Made by a program: the position numbers and the translations under genes. A stretch of 64,000 nt of DNA. Source: Caulobacter sp. FWC2. GTDB lineage: Bacteria > Pseudomonadota > Alphaproteobacteria > Caulobacterales > Caulobacteraceae. This document shows positions 1-8,532 of this stretch, piece by piece (position 1 is the stretch's first letter; each line of letters opens with the position of its first letter). The stretch lies in NCBI RefSeq assembly GCF_002742625.1, contig NZ_PEBF01000001.1:992001-1056000 (forward strand), written 5' to 3'. Below the pieces are notes generated by a model. That model was not told the DNA's origin. It worked only from the letters and a program-made list of their open reading frames with translations, and made no database searches.

Positions 1-645
1 GATCAACCCCACGCCCCAGAAGTACGCCGGGTGAACCTTGCGGCGCGTGGCCAGGTCGAACAGCGGCCCGACCAGCGCCAGCAGGATCAGCAGGCCGATC
101 GAGGCGGGGATGATGTTGGCCATCCCCAGGCCGCGCAGCGGGATCAGCCGCCCCAGCGCCGGCCAGGTCAGCAGCACCGTGGCGCACAGCATCAGACGCT
201 TGTGCCAGGCGCCTTGCCGCCGCAGCAGGATCGCCGCGACATAGAGCCCGACGAACAGGAAGATGTCGGTGAAGTCGGCCGCCATCATCTCGGCGGGGGT
301 GAAGAACGGCGGCGTCGCGCCCCTCTTGATGGCCAGCAGGTTGGTGGCCAGACCCAGCGGGACCATCGCCACGACCAGGCCGATCGACAGCCAGCCCAGA
401 CGCCGGTGCAGGGCCAACGACCGCTTGCTCACCAGCCACGCCTGGACGGCGAACAGCAGGATCCAGGCGGTCATGGCCGCGCCGTGCAGGTGAACCCAGA
501 ACGGCAGGCCGGGCGGGGGCAGGCTGGCGGCGTAGCTGGGACCAAAGCCGCTGGCCACGACGACGGCGACGACGCCGGCCATGATCGTGAAGAACCGCCG
601 GTCCGCGCCCGGTCTGGACCAGCCTTGGATATCCACCGTCGTCAT
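1..645 (-). CDS. Multi-pass membrane protein of unknown function (3' part cut by window edge)
   Basis: Reading leftward from an ATG at 645, the frame stays open to base 1, giving at least 215 residues. The C-terminus lies outside the window. The protein starts MTTVDIQGWSRPGADRRFF and has about five hydrophobic segments, with charged His/Arg-rich turns such as LHRRLGWLS and AWHKRLML between them. The topology resembles DUF2306-like membrane proteins found near oxidoreductases, but I cannot name the family with certainty. The forward-strand frames over this region have the Gln/Arg/Pro-rich look of shadow frames. The gene is divergent from the histidine kinase gene that follows, so the roughly 150 bp between them may hold both promoters. 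Confidence 0.7.
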   Translation of the reverse strand, partial: MTTVDIQGWSRPGADRRFFTIMAGVVAVVVASGFGPSYAASLPPPGLPFWVHLHGAAMTAWILLFAVQAWLVSKRSLALHRRLGWLSIGLVVAMVPLGLATNLLAIKRGATPPFFTPAEMMAADFTDIFLFVGLYVAAILLRRQGAWHKRLMLCATVLLTWPALGRLIPLRGLGMANIIPASIGLLILLALVGPLFDLATRRKVHPAYFWGVGLI

Positions 646-801
646 GCGTCAGCCCCCGCTGCTCGGCGCAGCTTACACGAAACGCCCCGGACGCAACCCC
701 CGGAACAGGGGGTGTCCCTGTAACGGTGTTCCGTGAAGGTTGCGGCGGCGCCGGTCCTGCCCCAAGGTCCGGCGGTCCTCAACCGTTTCCGTAAAGGCCG
801 C

Positions 802-2961
802 ATGCGCGCCTCTTCCCCCACCACCCTGTTGCTCGGCGTCGTCCTGCTGTGCGTGGCGACGGCGCTGATCGGCGTGTGGATGGCGATGACGCCGGCCTGG
901 CTGGGCGCGGACTTCACCGCCAGGCCCGACGGGGCGGTGGTGATCACCCGTCTCACGCCTGGCGGGCCGCTGGACCGCGTCGGGGCCAAGGTCGGCGATC
1001 GCTTGGCCGGGGTCGGGGGCGACCGCGCCGCGCCCGCCCTGCGGGCTTCCGAGATCGGCGGCCTCGAGACGGCCGCCACCCAGACCCAGGCGCGCGAGCA
1101 GGCCCGCCGCGAGGACGCCTTCGCCCGAGCCCTGAGCGCCGAGCCTCGGGTGCTGCGCCTGGCGGGTCAAGACGGCGTCCAGCGGGTCGTCACCCTGGAC
1201 AGCCGCGTCCGGCCGCTGACCCGCCTGGGCGCGGAGTTCTGGGCCAATCTGGCGTTCGGCCTGATCGCCGCCCTGATCGTCGGCTGGGTCTGGGCCCTGC
1301 GGCCGCGGGAGCTGTCCACCCAGCTCTTCTCCCTGACCGGCCTGTCGATGCTGGCCTTCACCTTCGGCTGGGCGGTCAATTCCAGCGTCGAGCTGGTCAT
1401 GGACGGGACGCTGGCGACGATCGTCGCGCGGCTGAACATGGCCGGAGCGGTGGCCTATGGCGGGGCGATGATCGCCTTCTTCCTGGCCTATCCCAAGCGG
1501 GTCACCAAGCTGCCGATCATGCTGCTGGCGCCGCTGTGGGTGCTGGCCTGGGCGCTGACGCCGCTGTTGCCCGGCAATCCGTCGGTCGAGAGCATGGGCC
1601 AGGCGATCACCTCGATCGAGATGGCCCTGATCATCGTGGCCATCGCCGTCCAGGCCTTCGCCAGCCGCAAGGACCCCGCCGCTATGGCCGCCACCCGGTG
1701 GCTGGGCCTGTCGGTGATCGTCGGGGCGGGGGCCTTCATCGGTAATGTCGCCGTGCCGATCGCGCTGGGGATGCGGCCGTTCCTGGACCCGCGCTTCTCG
1801 CTGGGCTTCTTCGTGATCATCTATGTCGGCATGGCCGTGGGCCTGCGCCGCCACCGCCTGTTCGAGCTGGACCAGTGGGCGTTCCGGATCCTGTTCTATC
1901 TCAGCGCCGGCGCGGCCCTGCTGGCGCTGGACGGCCTGCTGATCACGGCCATGGGGACCAGCCCGCAGGCGGCGCTGGGCGTGTCGCTGCTGGTCGTCGC
2001 CTTCGCCTACCTGCCGTTCCGCGACGTGCTGTGGCGGCGGACCCTGGGCCGCAAGACCCTGAAGGACCACGAGATGTTCGCCGCCGTGGCCCAGGTCGCC
2101 CTGATCCACGGGCCCGAGGCGCGGGCCGACGCCTGGAAGGCCTTGCTGTCCAAGGTCTATGAGCCGCTGGAGATCACGCCGGCCCTGGCGAGCAACGCCA
2201 AGGCCGAGATCCTTGACGAGGGCGTGGCCCTGGGCCTGCCCGCCGCCGCCGGGACCTCGGGTCTGACCTTACGCTTCCCGTTCCGGGGGCGAGGGCTGTT
2301 CGGCACGGCCCAGGCCCAGTTGGCCGACCAGCTCGTCGGGCTGCTCAGCCAGATCGAGGAGGGCCGCGACGCCTATGCCCGTGGCGTGGTCGAGGAGCGC
2401 CTGCGCATCGCCCGCGACCTGCACGACGACGTCGGGGCGCGGCTGCTGTCAGGCCTGCACCGCCAGGACCTGCCCCAGACCCGTGAGGCCGTGCGCGGGG
2501 CGATCGGCGACCTGCGGGCCATCGTCTCGGGCCTGTCCGGGCAGGACCTGCCGCTGGAGGCGGCGCTGGCCGACCTGCGCCACGAGACCGCCGAGCGGCT
2601 GGAGGCGGTCGGTCTCGCCCTGGACTGGCCGCCGGTCGAGCTGGCCGATCCGGGCGTCACCGCGCCCTATCGCGTCTACAAGAACCTGACCTCGGCCGTG
2701 CGCGAGGTGATCTCCAACGCCATCCGCCACGCCGGCGCGACCACGGTGGCCGTCACCGTCCACGAGGACGCCGGCCGGCTGGAGCTGACCCTCAGCGACG
2801 ACGGCGTCGGCCTGCCGCGCGAACCGGGCGGACGCCGCAGCGGCCTGGCCAATCTGGAGCGGCGCCTGGGCGAGATCGGCGGCACGGTGGACTTCCCTGA
2901 AACCCCGAAGGGTACGGTGGTCCGCCTGTCGACGCCCGTCGATGCGAGCGCCCCGGCATGA
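802..2961 (+). CDS. NarL-family sensor histidine kinase, membrane-bound, PDZ-like N-terminus
   Basis: This is a membrane sensor kinase of about 719 residues. One N-terminal membrane segment is followed by a PDZ-like stretch (VVITRLTPGGPLDRVGAKVG), then a block of roughly eight membrane helices, then a cytoplasmic kinase module. The phospho-acceptor His is in ARDLHDDVGARLLSG (about residue 541), typical of HisKA_3 kinases that pair with LuxR-type regulators. The ATPase domain follows, with EVISNAIRHAG as N-box and SDDGVGLP as G-box. I chose ATG 802, which has TAAAGG upstream; an in-frame GTG at 733 would add 23 residues. The stop overlaps the next start (ATGA), so kinase and regulator are translationally coupled. 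The signal sensed is unknown. Confidence 0.88.
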   Translation: MRASSPTTLLLGVVLLCVATALIGVWMAMTPAWLGADFTARPDGAVVITRLTPGGPLDRVGAKVGDRLAGVGGDRAAPALRASEIGGLETAATQTQAREQARREDAFARALSAEPRVLRLAGQDGVQRVVTLDSRVRPLTRLGAEFWANLAFGLIAALIVGWVWALRPRELSTQLFSLTGLSMLAFTFGWAVNSSVELVMDGTLATIVARLNMAGAVAYGGAMIAFFLAYPKRVTKLPIMLLAPLWVLAWALTPLLPGNPSVESMGQAITSIEMALIIVAIAVQAFASRKDPAAMAATRWLGLSVIVGAGAFIGNVAVPIALGMRPFLDPRFSLGFFVIIYVGMAVGLRRHRLFELDQWAFRILFYLSAGAALLALDGLLITAMGTSPQAALGVSLLVVAFAYLPFRDVLWRRTLGRKTLKDHEMFAAVAQVALIHGPEARADAWKALLSKVYEPLEITPALASNAKAEILDEGVALGLPAAAGTSGLTLRFPFRGRGLFGTAQAQLADQLVGLLSQIEEGRDAYARGVVEERLRIARDLHDDVGARLLSGLHRQDLPQTREAVRGAIGDLRAIVSGLSGQDLPLEAALADLRHETAERLEAVGLALDWPPVELADPGVTAPYRVYKNLTSAVREVISNAIRHAGATTVAVTVHEDAGRLELTLSDDGVGLPREPGGRRSGLANLERRLGEIGGTVDFPETPKGTVVRLSTPVDASAPA

Positions 2962-3623
2962 CCCTGCCTCCCAACGCCCCAACGACCGCGCTTGTCCTCG
3001 AAGACCAGTCCGAGACTCGCGAGCACCTGCTGGCGGCCCTGTCCGAGGCGTTCCCCGGCGTGGTGGCGCGCGGCGCGGCGGACCTGGCCGAGGCGCGCTC
3101 GTTCCTGTCCGACGGCGCGCCGGACCTGGCCCTGGTCGACCTGGCCCTGCCGGACGGGCGGGGCGTCGACTTCCTGCGCGATCTGGCCGAGCGCTCGGGC
3201 GGGGCGACGCGGTCGGTGGTGGTGACCATCTATGCCGACGACCACCACCTGTTCGACGCCATCGCGGCGGGGGCGGGGGGCTATCTGCTCAAGGACATGG
3301 GCCGCGACGAGCTGGTCCGCTATCTGCGCCGCCTGGAGGCGGGCGAAACCCCGCTGTCGCCGGCCGTGGCCCGGCGGATGCTGGACTACTTCCGCGCCCG
3401 GCCGGTTCTGATCCAGACGGTGGAGCCCGAGGCGGCCCTGACCCCGCGCGAGACCGAGGTGCTGCGCCTGATCGGCCGGGGGCTGCGCTCGGGCGAGGCG
3501 GCCAAGGTCATGGGCGTCACCGAGCTTACCGTGGCGGGGTACGTCAAGGCGATCTACCGTAAGCTCAACATCTGCTCCCGGGCCGAGGCGGCGCTGGAGG
3601 CGCAGAAGCGAGGGCTGGTCTGA
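2958..3623 (+). CDS. LuxR/NarL-family response regulator
   Basis: This 221-residue regulator has an N-terminal receiver domain: ALVLEDQSETREHL holds the acidic pocket, LALVDLALPDG holds the phospho-acceptor Asp, and the Lys lies in YLLKDMG. The C-terminal helix-turn-helix begins LTPRETEVLRLIGRGL, the classic LuxR signature. The start codon overlaps the stop of the kinase gene upstream by four bases, so the two form one two-component operon. The targets are not visible here. The gene is followed by an inverted repeat pair that probably closes the transcription unit. Confidence 0.92.
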   Translation: MTLPPNAPTTALVLEDQSETREHLLAALSEAFPGVVARGAADLAEARSFLSDGAPDLALVDLALPDGRGVDFLRDLAERSGGATRSVVVTIYADDHHLFDAIAAGAGGYLLKDMGRDELVRYLRRLEAGETPLSPAVARRMLDYFRARPVLIQTVEPEAALTPRETEVLRLIGRGLRSGEAAKVMGVTELTVAGYVKAIYRKLNICSRAEAALEAQKRGLV

Positions 3624-3647
3624 GGCTCTCGCATCCAACCAAACTCC

Positions 3648-3751
3648 GCTCATCCCCGCGAAAGCGGGGAGCCAAGCCGAGTCAGCAGAAAGCCCACGAC
3701 CGAGCCACATCCTGGACATCAGCTTGGGTCCCCGCTTTCGCGGGGATGAGC
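3648..3751. repeat. Inverted pair of 30-bp palindromic arms (CCCCGCGAAAGCGGGG type)
   Basis: An arm at 3648-3677 (gctcatccccgcgaaagcgg and on) recurs in inverse orientation at 3722-3751. Each arm also holds its own hairpin, CCCCGC-GAAA-GCGGGG. A matching pair lies at 6360-6464 between rutC and rutD. These are intergenic repeats of a type common in Caulobacter. Here it separates the response regulator from the FKBP gene. Confidence 0.85.
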
Positions 3752-3840
3752 GGTTTGGGGAAGGCGAAATTTCGCCGCGAAGTTCCGCTCAAGGATGGCT
3801 ACGGTGTCGCTCACTGACACCAGCGTTCGAAAGACCCTTG

Positions 3841-4356
3841 ATGCGCCTTCTCGCCTCCATGGCCGCCCCAATGGCTGCAATGACCTTCCTCGCCGCCGGC
3901 GCGGCCCACGCCCAGGTCACGCCGACCGCCCCGCCGCAGATGGCCGCCGCGCCCTCGGCCAACGCCCTGGCCGGCAAGACCTTCCTGGCGACGAACGCCA
4001 AGGCTCCGGGCGTCGTCACCCTGCCGTCGGGCCTGCAGTACAAGGTCGTGACCTCGGGCCCGAAGACCGGCCCGTCGCCCAAGCTCGGCGACATCGTCAA
4101 GGTCCACTACGAGGGCAAGCTGCTGGACGGCATGGTGTTCGACTCGAGCTTCGCGCGCGGCAAGGCGGCGATCATGCCGGCCGACGGCCTGATCCAGGGC
4201 TGGCTGGAAGCCCTGCCGAAGATGAAGGTCGGCGACGAGTGGACCCTCTACATTCCCTCGGAGCTGGGCTACGGCCCGCGCGACATGGGCGAGATCCCGC
4301 CGGACAGCGTGCTGGTGTTCCGCCTGCAGCTGATCGGGATGCTGGCGGTGGATTAA
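3841..4356 (+). CDS. FKBP-type peptidyl-prolyl cis-trans isomerase, exported
   Basis: This 171-residue protein has a Sec signal peptide ending AGAAHAQ at about residue 23 and a Pro/Ala-rich linker. A single FKBP domain follows: YKVVTSGPKTGPSP, GDIVKVHYEGKLLDGMVFDSS, the active-site segment LIQGWLEALPKMKVGDEW, and LYIPSELGYGP. It should catalyse prolyl isomerisation of envelope proteins in the periplasm. The frame is open upstream, but ATG 3841 is preferred because it begins the signal peptide. The upstream extension would run through the palindromic repeat. The gene stands alone between two repeat elements. Confidence 0.92.
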   Translation: MRLLASMAAPMAAMTFLAAGAAHAQVTPTAPPQMAAAPSANALAGKTFLATNAKAPGVVTLPSGLQYKVVTSGPKTGPSPKLGDIVKVHYEGKLLDGMVFDSSFARGKAAIMPADGLIQGWLEALPKMKVGDEWTLYIPSELGYGPRDMGEIPPDSVLVFRLQLIGMLAVD

Positions 4357-4360
4357 TGAA

Positions 4361-4480
4361 GATGCTCCCCCGCGATGCGGGGGAGCTGTCACGGAGTGAC
4401 TGAGGGGGCCTTCACGGCCTAGGCAGAGCTAGCCCCCTCCGGCCCTCTGGGCCACCTCCCCCGCAGCGCGGGGGAGGATC
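4361..4480. repeat. Composite palindromic element, about 120 bp (type A)
   Basis: It starts with an arm holding the hairpin CTCCCCCGCGATGCGGGGGAG, then agctgtcacggagtgactga and gggggcc. After a short core comes the second arm, agccccctccggccctctgg and gccacctcccccgcag, ending in gggggaggatct. The whole unit is a large imperfect inverted repeat. Close relatives lie at 12515, 15242, 17896, 18309, 20218 and 25941. Its last bases overlap the stop codon of rutA. Confidence 0.9.
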
Positions 4481-5538
4481 TAGTTGCGCGACTTCATCAG
4501 CGGCTGGATCTTCTCCCCGAAGTCCTCGACGCCCTTCACGAAGTCGTCGAAGGTCAGCAGCACGCCGGCCGTGCCCGGGACCGCGGCGATCTCGTCCATC
4601 ATCCGGGCGATGCTCTCATAGCTGCCGACCAGCGTGCCCATATTCAGGTTCACCGCCGATTCCGGCGCGGCCAGCTGGGTGGTGTTGGTGGTGGCGCCGG
4701 CCTTGGCGTTCGGGGCCGCCTGCTGGGTCAGCCAGGCCAGGGCCTCCTGGTCGGCGCCGTCGCGATAGGACTGCCACTTGGCCATGGCCTTCTCGTCGGT
4801 CTCGTCGGCGATGATCATGAACAGGATGAACGACTGCACGTCGCGGCCAGTCTTTTCGGCGGCCGCTTCCAGCCGCTTGTTGACCGAGGCGAAGGCGGTC
4901 GGCGTGTTGGTCCCCTTGCCCAGGGCGAAGCTGTAGTCGGCATATTGCGCGGTGAAGGCCAGGCCCTCGTCGGACGAGCCGGCGCAGATCAGCTTGGTCT
5001 CCTTGGGGTGCGGGCTGACCCGGCAGTCCTCCATGGTGAAGTACTTGCCCTTGAAGTCCGAGACGCCGGTCTCCAGCAGGTCCTTCAGCACGGTCGTGTA
5101 TTCGGCCAGGTAGTTGTAGCGGTCGGTATAGTGCTCTTCGCCCGGCCACAGGCCCATCTGGCTGTACTCGGCCTTCTGCCAGCCGGTCACCAGGTTGATG
5201 CCGAAGCGCCCCGGGGCGATCGAGTCGATGGTCGAGGCCATGCGCGCCACGATGGCCGGCGGGATGGTCAGGGTGGCGACGGTGGCGAAGACCTTGATCT
5301 TCGAGGTCACAGCGGCCAGGCCCGACATCAGGGTGAAGCTCTCGAGATTATGCTCCCAGAACTGCGTCTTGCCCCCAAACCCGCGCAGCTTGATCATCGA
5401 GAGCGCGAAGTCGAAGCCGTACTTCTCCGCCTTCTGGGTGATCTCCTTGTTCAGCTCGAAGCTGGGCATGTACTGCGGAGAGTTCTCCGAGATCAGCCAA
5501 CCATTGTTGCCGATGGGGATGAAGACGCCGACCTGCAT
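4480..5538 (-). CDS. rutA: Pyrimidine monooxygenase RutA
   Basis: This 352-residue FMN-dependent luciferase-like monooxygenase opens the uracil ring between N3 and C4 to give ureidoacrylate. The start [20 protein letters not shown] and the segments [20 protein letters not shown] and [18 protein letters not shown] match the RutA family closely by recall, and the length is normal. It lies four bases after rutD and is the last gene of a leftward rutB-rutC-rutD-rutA operon. RutA needs reduced flavin from RutF, but no rutF is visible in the window. Its TAG stop is partly formed by the end of the palindromic element (ggatcta). Confidence 0.96.
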   Translation of the reverse strand: MQVGVFIPIGNNGWLISENSPQYMPSFELNKEITQKAEKYGFDFALSMIKLRGFGGKTQFWEHNLESFTLMSGLAAVTSKIKVFATVATLTIPPAIVARMASTIDSIAPGRFGINLVTGWQKAEYSQMGLWPGEEHYTDRYNYLAEYTTVLKDLLETGVSDFKGKYFTMEDCRVSPHPKETKLICAGSSDEGLAFTAQYADYSFALGKGTNTPTAFASVNKRLEAAAEKTGRDVQSFILFMIIADETDEKAMAKWQSYRDGADQEALAWLTQQAAPNAKAGATTNTTQLAAPESAVNLNMGTLVGSYESIARMMDEIAAVPGTAGVLLTFDDFVKGVEDFGEKIQPLMKSRN

Positions 5539-5542
5539 GGAG

Positions 5543-6343
5543 TTAGTTCCCCTCTAGAAACCTGATGAGACCCTCGTTGAAGGTCTCGGGATCGGTGACG
5601 GTGAAGCCGTGGCCGCCCCAGGCGGCGACCTGGTAGTCGGCGTTGGGCAGGCGGCCGGCCAGGCGCTGGGAGCAGCTCACCGGCACCAGCATGTCGTCGG
5701 CGCTGGCGCTGATCAGCACCCGGTGAGTGATCTCGTCCAGACGGGCGTCGACGTCGAAGGCCAGCAGGGCGTTGATCCGCGCCAGCATCACCTCGCGCGG
5801 CGGAAAGCCGGCGACATGGTGGTCCTCTTCGGCCTCGAGCTGGGCGTGGTTCCGCGAGATCCAGTCGGCCGGATAGAGGAAGATCGGCTGGGCGTGGACA
5901 TAGGCTCTGGGGCCGCTGTCCTTCAGCAGGTGGAGGCGGGTGGTAAAACAGCGCCGGATGTGCGGATCCGGCCGCGACCAGCCGTTGACGACCACCAGCT
6001 TGCCGAGGCGGTCGGGATGCGACAGGGCCAGAGCCAGACCCGCATTGCCGCCGGCTGCGTGGCCGACCACATGCGCCTGGGGCAGGGCGAGAGCGTCCAT
6101 GACCTTGACCATGTCGTCGGCCATGTCCTGGACGCTGTAGGGTGAAGGAAGTTCGCGGACGCTGCGCCCCGTGCCGCGATGGTCATACAGCACCACCGGC
6201 CAGCGCTCGGTCAGGGCCGCCATCTGCGGCCCCCAGAACGCGCCCGAACCGCCCAGGCCGGACGACAGCAGCACGACCTCGCGACCGGCGACCGGACCGC
6301 CGTGCAGTTCGTAGTGGAGGCCGTCGACTGTGCCGGAGGTCAT
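5543..6343 (-). CDS. rutD: Alpha/beta hydrolase RutD (aminoacrylate hydrolase)
   Basis: This 266-residue alpha/beta hydrolase has the oxyanion-hole region [22 protein letters not shown], and [20 protein letters not shown] at the nucleophile elbow. The elbow residue appears as Ala in GHAAGG rather than the usual Ser, as is often seen in RutD. The C-terminal [11 protein letters not shown] supplies the His. RutD speeds conversion of aminoacrylate to malonic semialdehyde and ammonia. It sits between rutC and rutA; a palindromic repeat pair separates it from rutC. The assignment rests on sequence type and operon context. Confidence 0.92.
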   Translation of the reverse strand: MTSGTVDGLHYELHGGPVAGREVVLLSSGLGGSGAFWGPQMAALTERWPVVLYDHRGTGRSVRELPSPYSVQDMADDMVKVMDALALPQAHVVGHAAGGNAGLALALSHPDRLGKLVVVNGWSRPDPHIRRCFTTRLHLLKDSGPRAYVHAQPIFLYPADWISRNHAQLEAEEDHHVAGFPPREVMLARINALLAFDVDARLDEITHRVLISASADDMLVPVSCSQRLAGRLPNADYQVAAWGGHGFTVTDPETFNEGLIRFLEGN

Positions 6344-6359
6344 GACCTCACCCCCATCC

Positions 6360-6464
6360 GCTCTTCCCCGCGAAAGCGGGGACCCAAGCTGACTGTCGGG
6401 GTTTGGCGCGGCCGAGCCACGTTCCGCTGACTCGGCTTGGGTCCCCGCTTTCGCGGGGATGAGC
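6360..6464. repeat. Inverted pair of palindromic arms between rutC and rutD
   Basis: The arms at about 6360-6389 and 6434-6464 are inverted copies containing CCCCGCGAAAGCGGGG, near-identical to the 3648-3751 pair. The element lies inside the rut operon without breaking a gene. It could form strong hairpins in the mRNA between rutC and rutD and affect their relative expression. Confidence 0.85.
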
Positions 6465-6483
6465 GGGGGAGGGAAGTCATTGG

Positions 6484-6873
<390 letters not shown>

Positions 6874-6884
6874 CTCAAATCTCC

Positions 6885-7604
6885 CTAGGTTTCCGGCGCC
6901 AGTTGCCCGAACGCCCCCTTGAAATCGGCCGTCGTCGAGACCCAGCCGAAGAAGCTCTCGATGTTGAACAGCGCCGCCTTCTGCACGAAGTCCGGACCCG
7001 CCTGGTGGGTGGCGTCCTCCAGCACGGTCCCGAAATATTCGAGGAAGAAGCCGTCCCTCAGGGTCGACTCGACGCAGACATTGGTGGCGATGCCGACGAA
7101 GACGAGATGGCGGATGCCGCGCGCCCGCAGCACGCTGTCCAGCTGGCTGTTGAAGAAGCCGCTGTAGCGGGTCTTGTGCAGCTGGATGTCGCCGGGCTCG
7201 GGCTTGAGGTCGTCGACCAGCTCATAGTCCCATTGGCCCCGCGCCAGCAGCTTGCCCTGCAGCTCGGGCCGGGCGCGCATGGTCTTCAGGGCGTTTGACT
7301 TCCACCAGTTGGGCGAGCCCGGACCGCCGGCCTCGACATACTGGTCGTCCCAGCCGTTCTGGAAATAGATCACCTGCATGCCGGCCGCGCGGGCCACGGG
7401 CAGGATGGTCTTGATCTCCTGGATCACCTTCGCCGCGCCCGAGATGTCGAAGCCGGCGAGGTCGAGATAGCCGCCCTTGGAGGCGTAGGCGTTCTGCATG
7501 TCTATGACGATCAGCGCGGTGGTTTTCGGGTCCACCGGGATCGGCTCGGGCCGCGCCGGCAGCATGATCGCACCGGGCGAAAGCGGGGTGATGGGAGAGC
7601 TCAT
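6885..7604 (-). CDS. rutB: Ureidoacrylate amidohydrolase RutB
   Basis: This isochorismatase-fold amidohydrolase of 239 residues shows [20 protein letters not shown] (catalytic Asp), [18 protein letters not shown] (Lys) and [20 protein letters not shown] (nucleophilic Cys). It cleaves ureidoacrylate to carbamate and aminoacrylate. I chose ATG 7604 ([20 protein letters not shown]). The frame is open further upstream, but that would run through the RutR-like operator and into rutR. It is the first gene of the leftward operon, divergent from rutR. Confidence 0.95.
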   Translation of the reverse strand: MSSPITPLSPGAIMLPARPEPIPVDPKTTALIVIDMQNAYASKGGYLDLAGFDISGAAKVIQEIKTILPVARAAGMQVIYFQNGWDDQYVEAGGPGSPNWWKSNALKTMRARPELQGKLLARGQWDYELVDDLKPEPGDIQLHKTRYSGFFNSQLDSVLRARGIRHLVFVGIATNVCVESTLRDGFFLEYFGTVLEDATHQAGPDFVQKAALFNIESFFGWVSTTADFKGAFGQLAPET

Positions 7605-7683
7605 CGACGCGGCGCCTTGTGATGTCCAGACGGCATGGAATACCATTCGGAAGAACGTTGCAATCCGAACCGTTCGGTCCATG

Positions 7684-7701
7684 TTTGACCAAATGGTCCA
7701 A
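7684..7701. promoter_or_regulatory. Candidate RutR operator
   Basis: The sequence TTTGACCAAATGGTCCAA closely matches the known RutR site TTGACCA-NN-TGGTCAA, with one mismatch in the right half. It lies between divergent rutB and rutR, 12 bases before the chosen rutR start, so it could serve both autoregulation and control of the rut operon by uracil. A second imperfect palindrome, CCGAACCGTTCGG, lies just to its left. Confidence 0.75.
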
Positions 7702-7713
7702 GTTCGAGAGCGC

Positions 7714-8469
7714 ATGACCGACGCCGCCGCCACCACCGTCAAGCCGCCGCGCAAGGCCGTGGGCAAACAGGCCTCCGGCGCCCGCAAGCTGGTCAAGGCC
7801 GCTCAAAGCGTGGGCGCCATCGCGGCGACCGAAGCGCCCAAGGGCCGCCGCGACCCGGGTCCTCGCGAAAGGGCCGGCGAGGCCCGCAAGGCCGCGATCC
7901 TGAAGGCCGCCCTCGGCGTGTTCGCGCGCCTGGGCTTGGACGGCGCCAGCGTCGAGGCCATCGCCCAGGCGGCCGGGATCTCCAAGGCCAACCTCCTCTA
8001 CTACCACCCGACCAAGGACGCCCTTTACCTGGCGGTGCTGGAGCAGGGGCTGTCGCTGTGGCTGGCCCCGCTGAGCCGCTTCACCGAGGGCGACGACCCC
8101 GCCGAGGCTATCGCCGCCTTGATCGACGCCAAGCTGGCGCTCAGCCGCGACCACCCCGAGGTCTCGCGCCTGTTCGCCCTGGAGATGCTGCGCGGCGCCC
8201 CGCTCCTGAAGCCGGTCCTTGCGGGTCCTCTGAAGGCGGTGTTCGACGCCAAGGTGGCGGTGATCCAGGCCTGGATCGCGGCGGGCAAGCTGAACCGGGT
8301 CGATCCGTCGCACCTGATCTTCGCGATCTGGGCCCTGACCCAGCACTATGCCGATTTCGCCGTCCAGGTGCGGGCGCTGAGCGGCAAGACCTTGTCCGAC
8401 AAGGGGTTCATGGACGAGACCCGCGCCGCCCTGACCGCCCTAGTGCTGGACGGGGTAAGGGTTCGTTAG
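7714..8469 (+). CDS. rutR: TetR-family regulator RutR
   Basis: This 251-residue TetR regulator has a basic N-terminal tail of about 45 residues. The HTH is [20 protein letters not shown] and [20 protein letters not shown]. The C-terminal domain ([33 protein letters not shown]) matches RutR, which binds uracil or thymine. Starts at 7681 or 7693 are in frame but would place the operator inside the coding region, so ATG 7714 is preferred. Divergent placement from rutB and the palindrome between them support the identity. Confidence 0.9.
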   Translation: MTDAAATTVKPPRKAVGKQASGARKLVKAAQSVGAIAATEAPKGRRDPGPRERAGEARKAAILKAALGVFARLGLDGASVEAIAQAAGISKANLLYYHPTKDALYLAVLEQGLSLWLAPLSRFTEGDDPAEAIAALIDAKLALSRDHPEVSRLFALEMLRGAPLLKPVLAGPLKAVFDAKVAVIQAWIAAGKLNRVDPSHLIFAIWALTQHYADFAVQVRALSGKTLSDKGFMDETRAALTALVLDGVRVR

Positions 8470-8532
8470 CCATGCGCTGCGGCGCCGCGTCACCTGTCGG
8501 GAAAAGCCATTCGCCCTCAGGGTGGCTCCGAC

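Noticed and set aside
31..723. 230-residue plus-strand frame rich in Gln, Arg and Asp
   Set aside because: Composition is that of a shadow frame; the minus strand encodes a convincing membrane protein over most of it.
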